From contig NZ_OY771649.1 of the NCBI RefSeq assembly GCF_963674925.1, positions 558,001 to 622,000 on the forward strand: a DNA stretch of 64,000 bases, written 5' to 3'. This stretch comes from an uncultured Draconibacterium sp. (GTDB lineage: Bacteria > Bacteroidota > Bacteroidia > Bacteroidales > Prolixibacteraceae). Shown piece after piece: positions 43,401-51,817 of the stretch; positions within the stretch are counted from its first letter, which is position 1, and the number at the start of each line of letters is the position of its first letter. Under the pieces are notes generated by a model. The model was not told the DNA's origin and made no database searches. It saw nothing but the letters and a program-made list of their open reading frames with translations. A program made the translations under genes and the position numbers.

Positions 43401-45867
43401 TGGAACTTCAACAGAGAGAGCTGTTATAGATAATGTTAGTAAACTGTGGGATGGAGATTGGCACCACGTAGCAGCAACGTACAATGGTTCTGAAAAAGTA
43501 ATTTACCTTGATGGACAGGAAATATATTCTGTGTTGGAAAATGGTACTATTGTGTCTGGTGTTGGTTATAATTTGCTTATAGGTGCAGGGAGAGATTATA
43601 CATCTCCAACTCTCAAATACACTGGATATATCGATGAAGTTAGAGTCTATAACTATGGTTTAACCAGTTCCGAAGTTGATGATCTTTATAATTCGGTTGT
43701 TGGCTCTCAAGATTCAGTATATACAACAGAAGAAATTTCGGTTTGCGAAGGCGAGTCGTATAATGACTGGACATCCGCAGGCGAGTACCAAAGGGAACTG
43801 CAGAGTATTACAGGGGGCGACAGTATTGTAACAACCTATTTAACCGTAAATCCGGTTTATGATATAATTGAAAATATAGTTATCCATGCAGGCGAAAATT
43901 ATAACGGTTGGACTGCTTCAGGGGAGTATGTTCGTAATTTAACTACAGTTTTGGGATGCGATAGCACTATAACAACAGTTCTGAGTGTTGAAGAAAAGTC
44001 AGCTCATGAAACTGTATACACAACGGAAGAAATTTCTATTTGTGAAGGTGAGTCTTATAATGACTGGACATCCGCAGGCGAATACCAAAGAGTACTGCAT
44101 AGTATTACGGGAGGCGACAGTATTGTAACAACCTATTTGGCTGTTAATCCTGTTTATGATATAGTCGAAGATATAGTTATCCAGACAGGAGAAGATTATA
44201 ACGGTTGGACTACTTCGGGCGAATATGTTCGTAATTTAACTACAGTTTTGGGATGCGATAGCACCATAACAACAATTTTGATCGTTGATGAAGACTCAAG
44301 ACATTTTGTTCCTGTATGGGATGGAGAGAATGGTCAGAATCATATGACTTTTGTCGTTACAGAGGCCCTTGTGGACAATGCTAAACTGGGAATTGGTGAT
44401 GAAATCGCAGTTTTTGATAATGACATATGTGTCGGTTCTGCGGTTTTGACAAGTAGCATAGATATTAACGATGAAAACTCCTATATTTTCATATCTGCGT
44501 CACAGGAGACCGGAGATTTGAATGGATTTACTGATGGAAATAAGGTAATATTTAAGATTTGGGACTCAAAAGAACAGGTTGAAAAAGTCGCTAACAATGT
44601 TATCTATCACGATGATTTACCAGAATGGATAATATCTGGCAAATTTGAGCCGAGAGGTACTTCAGTAGTCGAAATTGGTTACATTTATGAAGAACCAGTT
44701 GTTACTCAGACTATACAACTTGAGCAGGGATGGAATATTTTTTCTGCGGCAGTAGTGCCTGATGAACCCAATATGGAGGTGATTCAGAATGATTTAGTAG
44801 TTGATAAAAATCTTTTTAAGGTACAGAATGAGGAAGGTAAGACATATGAGAAAATCCGTAGTACCTGGATAAATAATATTGGCGATTTAAAACAAACGGA
44901 AGGTTACCGTATTCGTGTAAAATCAGCATGTAATATAGAAATAACGGGTACCCAGGCTAGTTTGCCAATGAATATAAAGCTAAAAGCCGGATCAAACCTT
45001 ATTTCTTTTCCATATAACGGATCTGTTGATGCAATGCAAGTTATCCAACCTTTAATTGCTACAGGAGTACTGGAAAAAGTACAGGATCAAAAAGGAAACT
45101 CAATTGAATACTGGGGGGCTGAAATTGGTTGGCTAAATGGAATTGGTAATTTTATTGTTGGACAAGGTTACCAGGTACAGGTTAATTCAGATGTTGTTCT
45201 TACAATTGGAGATATGTACGAAAAATCTGTATTAATTAACGAATATCCAGAGACAGTGTATTTCCAACCGGAATTTCAGGGAAATGGTTCAAATCATATG
45301 AATATAAATTTGTTTGGATTTGATGAGTCTCATCTAACGATTGGAGACGAAATTGCAGCCTACGATGGCGAGATTTGTGTGGGAGCAATAGCCATAACTG
45401 CTACTAATTTGGGAGATAAAGCAGTAAGTATTAATGCTTCAGCCACCGATCAGGGCGAAAGTAACGGTTTTATAGAAGACAATAACATTGAACTAAAATT
45501 TTGGGATTCTGAATCTAATGAAGTAACAGATTTTAATCTTTCAGTTGTGAATGGTGAATTAACATATAATATGCATTCAAGTGTTTTTATAAAGTTTGAA
45601 GAACAGCTTCTTGGTGATGAAAATGAAACTTTCTCTATCGATATGTATCCCAACCCCGCTACAAATAATGTCAATGTCAGATTCTCTCAAATTCCAGAGA
45701 GTGGCGCACAATTATTGTTTCTGGATATCAACGGTAAACAGTTACAAAATCGTCAGGTACAATCAACACTTGAAACTATAGATATTAGTAGTTACCCCGC
45801 AGGTTTATATTTTATAAAAACGATTGTAGGTGACTTCATAAAAACGAATAAGCTCATTAAAAATTAA
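40441..45867 (+). CDS. Giant T9SS-exported beta-helix/LamG surface protein
   Basis: 1808 residues. An ATG at 40480 (residue 14) is an alternative start; either leaves the signal peptide YLFLLFFVLLVNISNA (about 38-53). Order: a right-handed parallel beta-helix (about 54-620, opening TVYYVSASGNDANTGTSESQ) and a cadherin-like region (about 678-780, with ASDPDEGQTLKYDI). Then come a LamG/concanavalin domain (about 880-1085, WHHVAATYNGSEKVIYLDGQ), two 99-residue repeats (1093-1191, 1192-1285), two copies of a module with IGDEIAVFDNDICVG and IGDEIAAYDGEICVG, and a T9SS type A sorting domain (about 1735-1808, YPNPATNNVNV and AGLYFIKTIVGD). Expected to be secreted by the type IX system and held at the surface or released. 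Beta-helix plus LamG suggests glycan binding or lysis, but catalytic residues cannot be named. Confidence 0.85.
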   Translation: MWTLVQIIVNYFSMWDFNKSVKRFVERKLNVKRDTRYLFLLFFVLLVNISNATVYYVSASGNDANTGTSESQPWKTLSKVSSTSFSPGDQILFKRGEEWSGTITVTSSGSAGSPIIYGAYGAGEKPRIYGSEEITGWTQHSGNIYKATFNKVVNQVFIGEERMQLARYPNSGYFTVDAVSSNTSFVSNDIDNSIDCTDAKCMIRTDAWALETRTVKSHNSNTININSSPHYSISVNEGFFLCNKLEFLDKAGQWYYDSNQKVVYLWTLNGDSPENYVIRGSVFNTIIDIEGKDYVTIQNIELRGAQESGISSNNASNITLENNSIFDVDYAAINIEGKNATGNKISRNTISGSNCYGIYNRTLNVTIDNNVISNIALHDQIGKAGISVQNTGNGIESRADNALIQYNRLINIGYHGIRFYGIDNVIEYNFVDGACVTLDDGGGIYAWSSDSSLPGVAGSVIRNNIVLNVIGNLEGRLLLDRMKGNGIYMDDNVRGVTIENNTVAHSGGNGIFIKNGNIEVLNNTVMDAAASIYITRGYSGPRVVKGNIVYAFDKTYLNNKVAFVVGWRISGSGTFDNNTYINHYNSEGIFRNQEDKINFEEWKKATGQDANSTLDKSPLGPGETEVLMYNDKKESKTISLGNTIYRDIEGNNVSGDLVLEPFKSKILIKTSSSGSNNQKPEIDDQTFGILGDKQVDDYIGQVVASDPDEGQTLKYDIVGGNEERLFYVDETSGVIYAATTLYETSDKKVQLVVSISDNSTEPLSASATITINITAVDDTDPPGGDTPPSINSFTIPSTSSSLTVPITSFSVDGNAAGYLITTSTEEPINDDSNWTTSVPLSYAFSESGTYTLYAWVKDANGNISTSSSATTTISLDVSSTYSEYKFEDGPGPNVIDSEGSNDGTIINEELRVDGVKGNGLQFTGAGYINLGQCFGENVTDGVTMSAWIKPTSTTGDYQGIIMHGGPDYDSFALYIHPDNQRLYFKTSGTSTERAVIDNVSKLWDGDWHHVAATYNGSEKVIYLDGQEIYSVLENGTIVSGVGYNLLIGAGRDYTSPTLKYTGYIDEVRVYNYGLTSSEVDDLYNSVVGSQDSVYTTEEISVCEGESYNDWTSAGEYQRELQSITGGDSIVTTYLTVNPVYDIIENIVIHAGENYNGWTASGEYVRNLTTVLGCDSTITTVLSVEEKSAHETVYTTEEISICEGESYNDWTSAGEYQRVLHSITGGDSIVTTYLAVNPVYDIVEDIVIQTGEDYNGWTTSGEYVRNLTTVLGCDSTITTILIVDEDSRHFVPVWDGENGQNHMTFVVTEALVDNAKLGIGDEIAVFDNDICVGSAVLTSSIDINDENSYIFISASQETGDLNGFTDGNKVIFKIWDSKEQVEKVANNVIYHDDLPEWIISGKFEPRGTSVVEIGYIYEEPVVTQTIQLEQGWNIFSAAVVPDEPNMEVIQNDLVVDKNLFKVQNEEGKTYEKIRSTWINNIGDLKQTEGYRIRVKSACNIEITGTQASLPMNIKLKAGSNLISFPYNGSVDAMQVIQPLIATGVLEKVQDQKGNSIEYWGAEIGWLNGIGNFIVGQGYQVQVNSDVVLTIGDMYEKSVLINEYPETVYFQPEFQGNGSNHMNINLFGFDESHLTIGDEIAAYDGEICVGAIAITATNLGDKAVSINASATDQGESNGFIEDNNIELKFWDSESNEVTDFNLSVVNGELTYNMHSSVFIKFEEQLLGDENETFSIDMYPNPATNNVNVRFSQIPESGAQLLFLDINGKQLQNRQVQSTLETIDISSYPAGLYFIKTIVGDFIKTNKLIKN
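43717..44298 (+). repeat. Tandem 297-bp (99-residue) coding repeat
   Basis: Two near-identical copies begin at 43717 and 44014, within the giant protein gene. Each encodes EEISxCEGESYNDWTSAGEY followed by NGWTxSGEYVRNLTTVLGCD. Each unit is itself made of two related halves of about 50 residues (ESYNDWTSAGEYQR versus NYNGWTASGEYVRN), so the block is a four-fold internal repeat. Confidence 0.85.
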
Positions 45868-45894
45868 CATCACTTGCACTAGATCAATTGAAAA

Positions 45895-46164
45895 ATGTAT
45901 GATAAAGAGTTAAAAGAGGAGGCGGTGCTTCTGTCGTACATCAGAAATGATGTGGATAGAGTTGCAGCAGATATCGGGATTGATAGTGCCTTGTTGCATC
46001 GGTGGCGTCAAAAATATGGTGGGCGAGATCTCATCCGGATATTTGAAAAAAGAAATCTTGGTACTGATGATTTAAAATCTCAGAATGAAATATTGAGAGC
46101 TCTTTTGAAAAATGCGGAATTTGAACACGAAGAGTTATTAAAAATAAAGGATAATAATTTTTAA
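45895..46164 (+). CDS. Orphan IS3-type transposase OrfA (HTH)
   Basis: 89 residues: YDKELKEEAVLLSYIRNDVD, then HRWRQKYGG, then a coiled-coil SQNEILRALLKNAEFEHEEL. This is the N-terminal HTH_Tnp_1 domain and leucine zipper of IS3 OrfA. No OrfB (DDE domain) follows: after the stop comes a terminator and then the convergent gmd. No terminal inverted repeats could be found. It is either the remnant of an IS3 element or a captured DNA-binding protein. It lies 27 bp after the giant protein and could share its transcript. Confidence 0.7.
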   Translation: MYDKELKEEAVLLSYIRNDVDRVAADIGIDSALLHRWRQKYGGRDLIRIFEKRNLGTDDLKSQNEILRALLKNAEFEHEELLKIKDNNF

Positions 46165-46206
46165 TTTAGGATGCATTAGTTTTTATTAATTTTTCAGGAT
46201 AATAGG

Positions 46207-46247
46207 AAAAAGGGGGACTATTCTTACATGGGATTGTCTCTCTTTTT
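46207..46247 (+). terminator. Terminator after the orphan OrfA
   Basis: AAAAAGGGGGAC, 17-nt loop, GTCTCTCTTTTT. The stem uses G-U pairs only when transcribed from the plus strand, so it serves the plus-strand genes and not gmd. Confidence 0.55.
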
Positions 46248-46250
46248 GCA

Positions 46251-47432
46251 TTATTCAAAATAGTTTAGAGTTCGGTATCCTCCTTTTCTTAGATATGCAT
46301 CTTTCAGCATTAACCTAATATCTGAATGTAGCATCTCTGATATGAGTGCGTTTAAATCGTATTCTGGTTTCCAACCTAGGATATCTCTTGCCTTTGAAGC
46401 ATCTCCGACCAATAAATCAACCTCTGTTGGTCTGAAGTAACTCGGATCAACAGAAATGATAGGAGTAATATTATTGTTCGCTAGAGAACTATTCTTCTTA
46501 ATCCGATCTTTAATTTGTGAAAGATATTCAAGGCCAACCCGAGAATTAAAAATTGTCTCATCTATATCCGAAATATATCCTTTTTCCTCAACACCTTTAC
46601 CAATAAAAGTAATTACCAGTCCAATTTCCTTGCCGGCCATAATAACAAAATCTCGTATTGATGTTGTTATACCAGTGGCTATTACATAATCATCGGGTTT
46701 ATCTTGTTGAAGAATAAGATGCATTGCTTTAATATAATCTTTTGCATGTCCCCAATCTCGTTTCGCGGATAAATTTCCAAGGAAGATTGTTTCTTGCATG
46801 CCGAGAGCTAAACGTGCCATAGCCCTGGTAATTTTTCGTGTTACGAATGTTTCGCCCCTAATTGGCGATTCGTGATTAAACAATATTCCATTAGATGCAT
46901 GCAGGTTATATGCTTCGCGATAATTGACCGTAATCCAATAAGCGTATAACTTTGCAATACCATATGGCGATCGTGGATAAAATGGAGTCTTTTCGGTTTG
47001 AGGAACTTCTTGAACGAGTCCATATAATTCAGATGTTGAAGCTTGGTAAATTTTTGTCTTTTCAACCAGATTAAGTAGTCGAATTGCTTCAAGAATACGT
47101 AAGGTGCCAACACCATCGGCATTGGCGGTATACTCCGGTGTATCGAAACTTACCTGTACGTGACTCATTGCTGCCAGGTTATATATTTCATCGGGCTGTA
47201 CCTCTTGTATTATGCGTGTTAGGTTCAGGCTGTCGGTTAGATCGCCATAATGTAAAATCAGGTTTCTGTTATCTAATTGTGGATCCTGATAGATATGATC
47301 TATTCGTTCTGTATTAAACATTGATGCTCTGCGCTTTATGCCGTGAACTACATAGTTTTGTTTTATTAGATACTCAGCCAGATATGCACCATCTTGGCCT
47401 GTAATACCTGTTATAAGAGCTATTTTTTTCAT
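46251..47432 (-). CDS. gmd: GDP-mannose 4,6-dehydratase
   Basis: 393 residues, extended SDR. GITGQDGAYLAEYLIKQNYV (residues 8-27, NADP site), the active-site segment ASTSELYG, YPRSPYGIAKLYAYW with Y-x3-K, HESPIRGETFVTRKITRA, and KRDWGHAKDYIKAM are the Gmd signature. It converts GDP-D-mannose to GDP-4-keto-6-deoxymannose, the precursor of GDP-fucose, GDP-rhamnose or GDP-perosamine. No fcl/wcaG-type epimerase-reductase is adjacent in the window, so the final sugar is unknown. It is the last gene of the polysaccharide locus, 28 bp from the HAD gene. Confidence 0.95.
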   Translation of the reverse strand: MKKIALITGITGQDGAYLAEYLIKQNYVVHGIKRRASMFNTERIDHIYQDPQLDNRNLILHYGDLTDSLNLTRIIQEVQPDEIYNLAAMSHVQVSFDTPEYTANADGVGTLRILEAIRLLNLVEKTKIYQASTSELYGLVQEVPQTEKTPFYPRSPYGIAKLYAYWITVNYREAYNLHASNGILFNHESPIRGETFVTRKITRAMARLALGMQETIFLGNLSAKRDWGHAKDYIKAMHLILQQDKPDDYVIATGITTSIRDFVIMAGKEIGLVITFIGKGVEEKGYISDIDETIFNSRVGLEYLSQIKDRIKKNSSLANNNITPIISVDPSYFRPTEVDLLVGDASKARDILGWKPEYDLNALISEMLHSDIRLMLKDAYLRKGGYRTLNYFE

Positions 47433-47460
47433 ACTGTTATTTACTATGGATTATTTGTAA

Positions 47461-47820
47461 TTAAGAATTAACTGAATCTTTTTTATTCTCTGTGACTAAT
47501 TTGTAGATCTCTTCCCATTCAGGAATTCCCAGAAGGTTTCTATCATCGATGTAGATGTCAGCATATATTTTTCTGCTATAAGTATTATCAAATTCTTCAC
47601 CTTCAAAGTTATTGTTTACAGCATAAAAAATAAGCCCTCTTTTTTTACAAAAAGTTACCGCTTTCTCTAAATCTTTTCCGGAACGGTAGGTCCATAAAAT
47701 TAATTTGTGACCTCTTTCTTGAAAAAGCTTCAAGGTTTTAATGGCATATGGAATTTCTCTTCCTATAGCAGGATATTTATGTTTAACTATGGTCCCGTCA
47801 AAATCAACTGCAATAATCAT
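47461..47820 (-). CDS. HAD-superfamily phosphatase, small
   Basis: 119 residues. MIIAVDFDGTIV supplies the catalytic D-x-D, LILWTYRSG is motif II (Thr), and IYADIYIDDRNLLG is the motif IV acidic pair; a short helical cap is absent. Small C0-type HAD proteins of this kind are common in Bacteroidota polysaccharide loci. Likely removes a phosphate from a sugar or nucleotide-sugar precursor; substrate not known. Confidence 0.8.
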   Translation of the reverse strand: MIIAVDFDGTIVKHKYPAIGREIPYAIKTLKLFQERGHKLILWTYRSGKDLEKAVTFCKKRGLIFYAVNNNFEGEEFDNTYSRKIYADIYIDDRNLLGIPEWEEIYKLVTENKKDSVNS

Positions 47821-47991
47821 TGTAATATATAATTTAATAAGTAGTGGTTAGAATTCATTTAAGAGAATGTCTTTAATTTATGAATATGAGTCATAACGAA
47901 ATTGACTCAAAACTTAGAAAAGAATTACAGTTTATAGAAAACGACAAATTTATCTAGAATAGTTCCTTTTTGTTAAAAAATGGTAACAACA

Positions 47992-48687
47992 CTATAGCCG
48001 AATTGCAAGGGATTTAACTTTCTGATCGAAGAGAATCTTCCTTCTTTTAGCATTTAAAGTAAGTAGTTTAAAAAAGATTTTTTTTGGTAATAAATCTTTT
48101 GATTTCATATAAACTTTTGTTTTTAACTTTTGTGGAAATGACATATTAAAATTTGCATATTGAATAGGAGATGACCAATTTTCACCATACTGAAGTCTTA
48201 GGAAAAGTTTATAATCTTTTGGAACTCTAAATTGGGCGGATTGGAACCTGATATGAGTTGTTTCAAGAAGAAACCGTTCAGGAATAAAAAGGTTTCCACA
48301 GGCTCTAATTTTATCTTCATACTTTTTGAATATATAAAAATCTATATACTCATTATTTCGCATTATTGATATGATCCCCCTTCTTTCGTAGCGAACAACA
48401 TCAAAACCAATCTTTTGTAAATGATAAAGTAAATTGAAGAACTTCTCTTTTTCTTCTTCCATGATCATCAAATCAATATCTTCGTCATGTTCAATAAAAT
48501 CATTATCACGTATAGCTCCAAGAAGAGTTCCTTTGTATAGATAAAAATTAAGTTTATGATTATCAGCCATTTTCTTGAAATCAAGAAGATTGACTTTTGC
48601 GATTTTTTTATCTATTTGTTTTATCCCTAGATATAATATTTTCTTCTTTATTTGAATATTACCTGATGGTGTTTTTAATATGTTCAT
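47992..48687 (-). CDS. LicD/fukutin-like nucleotidyltransferase-fold protein
   Basis: 231 residues. YLYKGTLLGAIRDNDFIEHD, continuing EDIDLMI (about 49-75), is the LicD-type active loop with the D-E-D metal triad. The C-terminal SFPQKLKTKVYMKSKDLLPK is basic. LicD proteins transfer phosphocholine or related phosphate-linked groups onto glycans. It is in the same direction as its neighbours, with about 170 bp to the HAD gene. Transfer of a phospho-substituent to the polysaccharide is inference. Confidence 0.75.
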   Translation of the reverse strand: MNILKTPSGNIQIKKKILYLGIKQIDKKIAKVNLLDFKKMADNHKLNFYLYKGTLLGAIRDNDFIEHDEDIDLMIMEEEKEKFFNLLYHLQKIGFDVVRYERRGIISIMRNNEYIDFYIFKKYEDKIRACGNLFIPERFLLETTHIRFQSAQFRVPKDYKLFLRLQYGENWSSPIQYANFNMSFPQKLKTKVYMKSKDLLPKKIFFKLLTLNAKRRKILFDQKVKSLAIRL

Positions 48688-48737
48688 TCTTATTACTATA
48701 TTAAAGGTTATTGTAATATGAAATTTAGAATATTGAC

Positions 48738-49667
48738 TTATAGTTTTCTATATAAAATCTTTTTTATTGTCCTTGTGACGGACAATGGAAGATGATTTCT
48801 CAATTTTCGAAAGAAAGTATTCCTAACCTTATAGAACTTATGATCAAATTTACTGGAAGGTAATACGTATTTTGGATGCTGAAGTGGAAAACTAATTTCA
48901 GCTTTTGCTTTTGCATGTTTAGGTTCTTTAAAAGTATGTGTTGATCTAGAGTCAAATCCATTGTTTGTAATTAAGCTGGTTTTTGGAAATATGGTTAATT
49001 GATTTTGGCAGGCTAAACTAAAATACCATTGCCAGTCCCAAGCACTTACTTTTCTGTTATCAATTAATTTTAATTTATATTTCCAATCAGATATGTCTGC
49101 GGATTTGTATCCCATATTATGTAGAACATCTTTTAAATATTTAGAGTTTCTCCATTCTAGCATTAAATCCATATTTTTCCATGATCGTTTCCACGTTGCC
49201 CAACCCCAACATGCTTTATATTTGGAAAAGCAATATGAATCGGTAATATTAATTCGTCCCAATCTATTATAACCTGCGATCATACCAATTCTTTCATCTT
49301 TTTCATAACGAATCACTAGCTCTTCCATATATGAAAAGAAGCTGGATTGTGGAATGCAGTCATCTTCCAGGATAATCCCTTTATCAACACATGTGAACAT
49401 CCAATTTATTGCACTATATACACCTTGAGAACACCCCAAATTGCTAGACTGAAATAATTTCTTGACATCACATTCCCAATCAATCTCATCTACTATTTTT
49501 TTACGAAGTCGAGCTACGATCTCTTTTTCACCTTCAACATCGTTACGAGGTCCATCACACGCTAAAAATAATTGTGATGGTTTAATTGATTTGATTCGTT
49601 GAAATGAATTTAATGCAGTTTCTTCACGATTAAAAAAAATAAAGAGTATTGGTATGCTATATTTCAT
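48738..49667 (-). CDS. GT-A nucleotide-sugar transferase-like protein
   Basis: 309 residues. IPILFIFFNREETALNSFQR opens a GT-A fold, ILEDDCIPQSSFFSYMEELV has the E-D-D that stands for the DxD motif, and CWGWATWKRSWKN and SAWDWQWYFSLACQNQLTIF are typical of a Bacteroidota GT2-like group. No membrane helix. Adds a sugar to the lipid-linked repeat unit; donor not known. Confidence 0.8.
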   Translation of the reverse strand: MKYSIPILFIFFNREETALNSFQRIKSIKPSQLFLACDGPRNDVEGEKEIVARLRKKIVDEIDWECDVKKLFQSSNLGCSQGVYSAINWMFTCVDKGIILEDDCIPQSSFFSYMEELVIRYEKDERIGMIAGYNRLGRINITDSYCFSKYKACWGWATWKRSWKNMDLMLEWRNSKYLKDVLHNMGYKSADISDWKYKLKLIDNRKVSAWDWQWYFSLACQNQLTIFPKTSLITNNGFDSRSTHTFKEPKHAKAKAEISFPLQHPKYVLPSSKFDHKFYKVRNTFFRKLRNHLPLSVTRTIKKILYRKL

Positions 49668-49711
49668 TTTGTCTCAGTAGATATAATAGATGTAAATTAA
49701 AATTTATTGTC

Positions 49712-51739
49712 TTATCTTTTTCCTTTCGTTAATAGAAATTTCTTTCCATTTTTGCTATTATGTTTAAGTTGTTGAATTTTAGTAGTTTTTTCTTTATTTT
49801 TCTCTTTGTAAAGTTGGTCGAATTGCATAAAAACTTTTGAGTCGTTTGATTTTCTATAATATGAATTCATGGACACATACTCTGGAATTAGACGCATCAA
49901 TTCATCAACTATTTGCTGACGACTCATTATTGAAATTGAATTTAATAAATGGATGATAGCTTGATTCAGACTAGTGAGATCATGCTTACGATCCTTACCT
50001 ATCATTATTTTACTATTGTGCGTATGATCAAGCTTTTCTTCTTTTTCATCAAGTAATTCCTCATAGAGCTTCTCTCCTGGTCGTAATCCTGTTATTTTGA
50101 TCATAATATCCTCGTCTGGAATAAATCCTGAGAGCGAGATCATTTTTCTAGCTAGGTCAATTATTTTAACCGGCTCACCCATATCAAAAACAAATATTTC
50201 ACCACCTTTGCCAATGAATCCAGCTTCTAACACTAATTGGCAAGCTTCAGGGATGGTCATAAAGTATCGTGTAATGTTTTCGTGAGTAATAGTAACTGGA
50301 CCGCCTCTTTCAATTTGTTTTTTGAAAAGTGGTACGACCGATCCATTTGATCCGAGTACATTCCCAAAACGAGTGATTATAAATTGTGTTTTGTATTTCT
50401 CTGATTGAGCTAAAGCTTGAATGTACATTTCGCATAAACGTTTAGTAGCTCCCATAACGTTTGTTGGATTAACTGCTTTATCGGTTGATATCATTACGAA
50501 TTTTTCAACACCAAATTCTGCTGAAAGATCAGCCATTATTTTATTACCGCCCAAGTTAACATGAATTGCTTCGCTTGGAAATTTTTCCATTAAAGGAACG
50601 TGCTTATAAGCCGCAGCACTAAATACTATTGTAGGAGAATACTTTTGGAAAATACTGCGCATTTTAATTACATTTGTTACATCACCAACAATTGCATCAA
50701 AGTTTGTGGATGGATTATTTGCAATTATCTCTTGTTGAAGATTATATATGTCTGATTCTGCTCTATCTAGTAAAATAACTCTTTGAACACCAAAACTAAT
50801 GAGCTGGCGCACTATTTCTGACCCGATTGATCCGGCGGCACCGGTTACCAGCACAACAGAATTTTTTAAGCCATTCTTAATTCTTTCCCGATCTAACTGA
50901 ATCGAGTTTCTACCAAGTAAATCTTCAATATTGATTGTATGAATAGCATTCGCCTGAAGTTTTCCATTTATCCACGATTCTATTGGTGGGACTTCTTTTA
51001 CCAATAAATGAAGTTTTAAGAATTGATCGGTTATTTGTCTTTTTCTTTGATAGGATAATTCCGATTTTTCAATGGCAAAAATAATTTCGGTTACATTATT
51101 TTTTGGGATAACCTGTTTTAATGCTTTATCTGTCGAGTAGATTGGGTAGCCGGACAAAAATTTATTATGCATAAACGCATTTTCATCTATAAATCCAATT
51201 GCCTTTATTTGCATATTGTTGCTGGATAGCGCGTTAAGTGTTGTTTGTCCAAGTTCTCCCGTGCCGAAAATTAATACCTTCTTTGTATCCTTTTTTTGAA
51301 TAATCCAGTGTTGGTAAAGTATTTTTGCAAACAAACGTGACATTACCATAAATGTGGTGGTAAGAAGAACAAAAATAACAATAACCGATATAGGCATGTT
51401 TACAAAAGATGAAGTGTTTAATTGTCTTATTGTAAGTGATATTATTATTAATGTAGCTCCTGTAAATGGTACAGATAATATAATATTTTTAATATCCTTG
51501 ATAGTAGTGTGACGCATAATAACTGAGTAGCAGTTTGTTATCCAGCAACATACAATGAATATGGGTAATACAACGGAAAGGTGCCATGGGTTTATAACTT
51601 CGTCAACACCTGACAAGTTGAAATTAAGCCTTAAAATAAAAGCTGAAAACCAAGAGAATGTGGCGATCCCAATATCAAATAACAGAATTGCCCAACGGGG
51701 TAAATAATGACGAGTAAAATAGCGTTTAAATGATTTCAT
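49712..51739 (-). CDS. WbpM/CapD-type nucleotide-sugar dehydratase, membrane bound
   Basis: 675 residues. Four N-terminal membrane helices (about 15-130), a CoA-binding-like Rossmann region (about 145-260), then an SDR catalytic domain with TGAAGSIGSEIVRQLISFGV, STDKAVNPTNVMGATKRLCE and the RFGNVLGSNGSVVPLF segment. The Tyr of the usual S-Y-K triad is Met (VMGATK), as in WbpM, FlaA1 and PglF, which make UDP-4-keto-6-deoxy-GlcNAc. The C-terminal extension after about 620 is Lys-rich. It provides the precursor for QuiNAc, FucNAc, Bac or similar deoxyamino sugars. Confidence 0.88.
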   Translation of the reverse strand: MKSFKRYFTRHYLPRWAILLFDIGIATFSWFSAFILRLNFNLSGVDEVINPWHLSVVLPIFIVCCWITNCYSVIMRHTTIKDIKNIILSVPFTGATLIIISLTIRQLNTSSFVNMPISVIVIFVLLTTTFMVMSRLFAKILYQHWIIQKKDTKKVLIFGTGELGQTTLNALSSNNMQIKAIGFIDENAFMHNKFLSGYPIYSTDKALKQVIPKNNVTEIIFAIEKSELSYQRKRQITDQFLKLHLLVKEVPPIESWINGKLQANAIHTINIEDLLGRNSIQLDRERIKNGLKNSVVLVTGAAGSIGSEIVRQLISFGVQRVILLDRAESDIYNLQQEIIANNPSTNFDAIVGDVTNVIKMRSIFQKYSPTIVFSAAAYKHVPLMEKFPSEAIHVNLGGNKIMADLSAEFGVEKFVMISTDKAVNPTNVMGATKRLCEMYIQALAQSEKYKTQFIITRFGNVLGSNGSVVPLFKKQIERGGPVTITHENITRYFMTIPEACQLVLEAGFIGKGGEIFVFDMGEPVKIIDLARKMISLSGFIPDEDIMIKITGLRPGEKLYEELLDEKEEKLDHTHNSKIMIGKDRKHDLTSLNQAIIHLLNSISIMSRQQIVDELMRLIPEYVSMNSYYRKSNDSKVFMQFDQLYKEKNKEKTTKIQQLKHNSKNGKKFLLTKGKR

Positions 51740-51817
51740 AATATCAATTATTAGGTAACAATTATCTAATTAAAACAGTTATTAAAGACTAATTTCGCTT
51801 GTTGCTATATGAGCGGA

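Noticed and set aside
46456..46689. Plus-strand frame inside gmd
   Set aside because: It is the antisense shadow of a strongly conserved gene.
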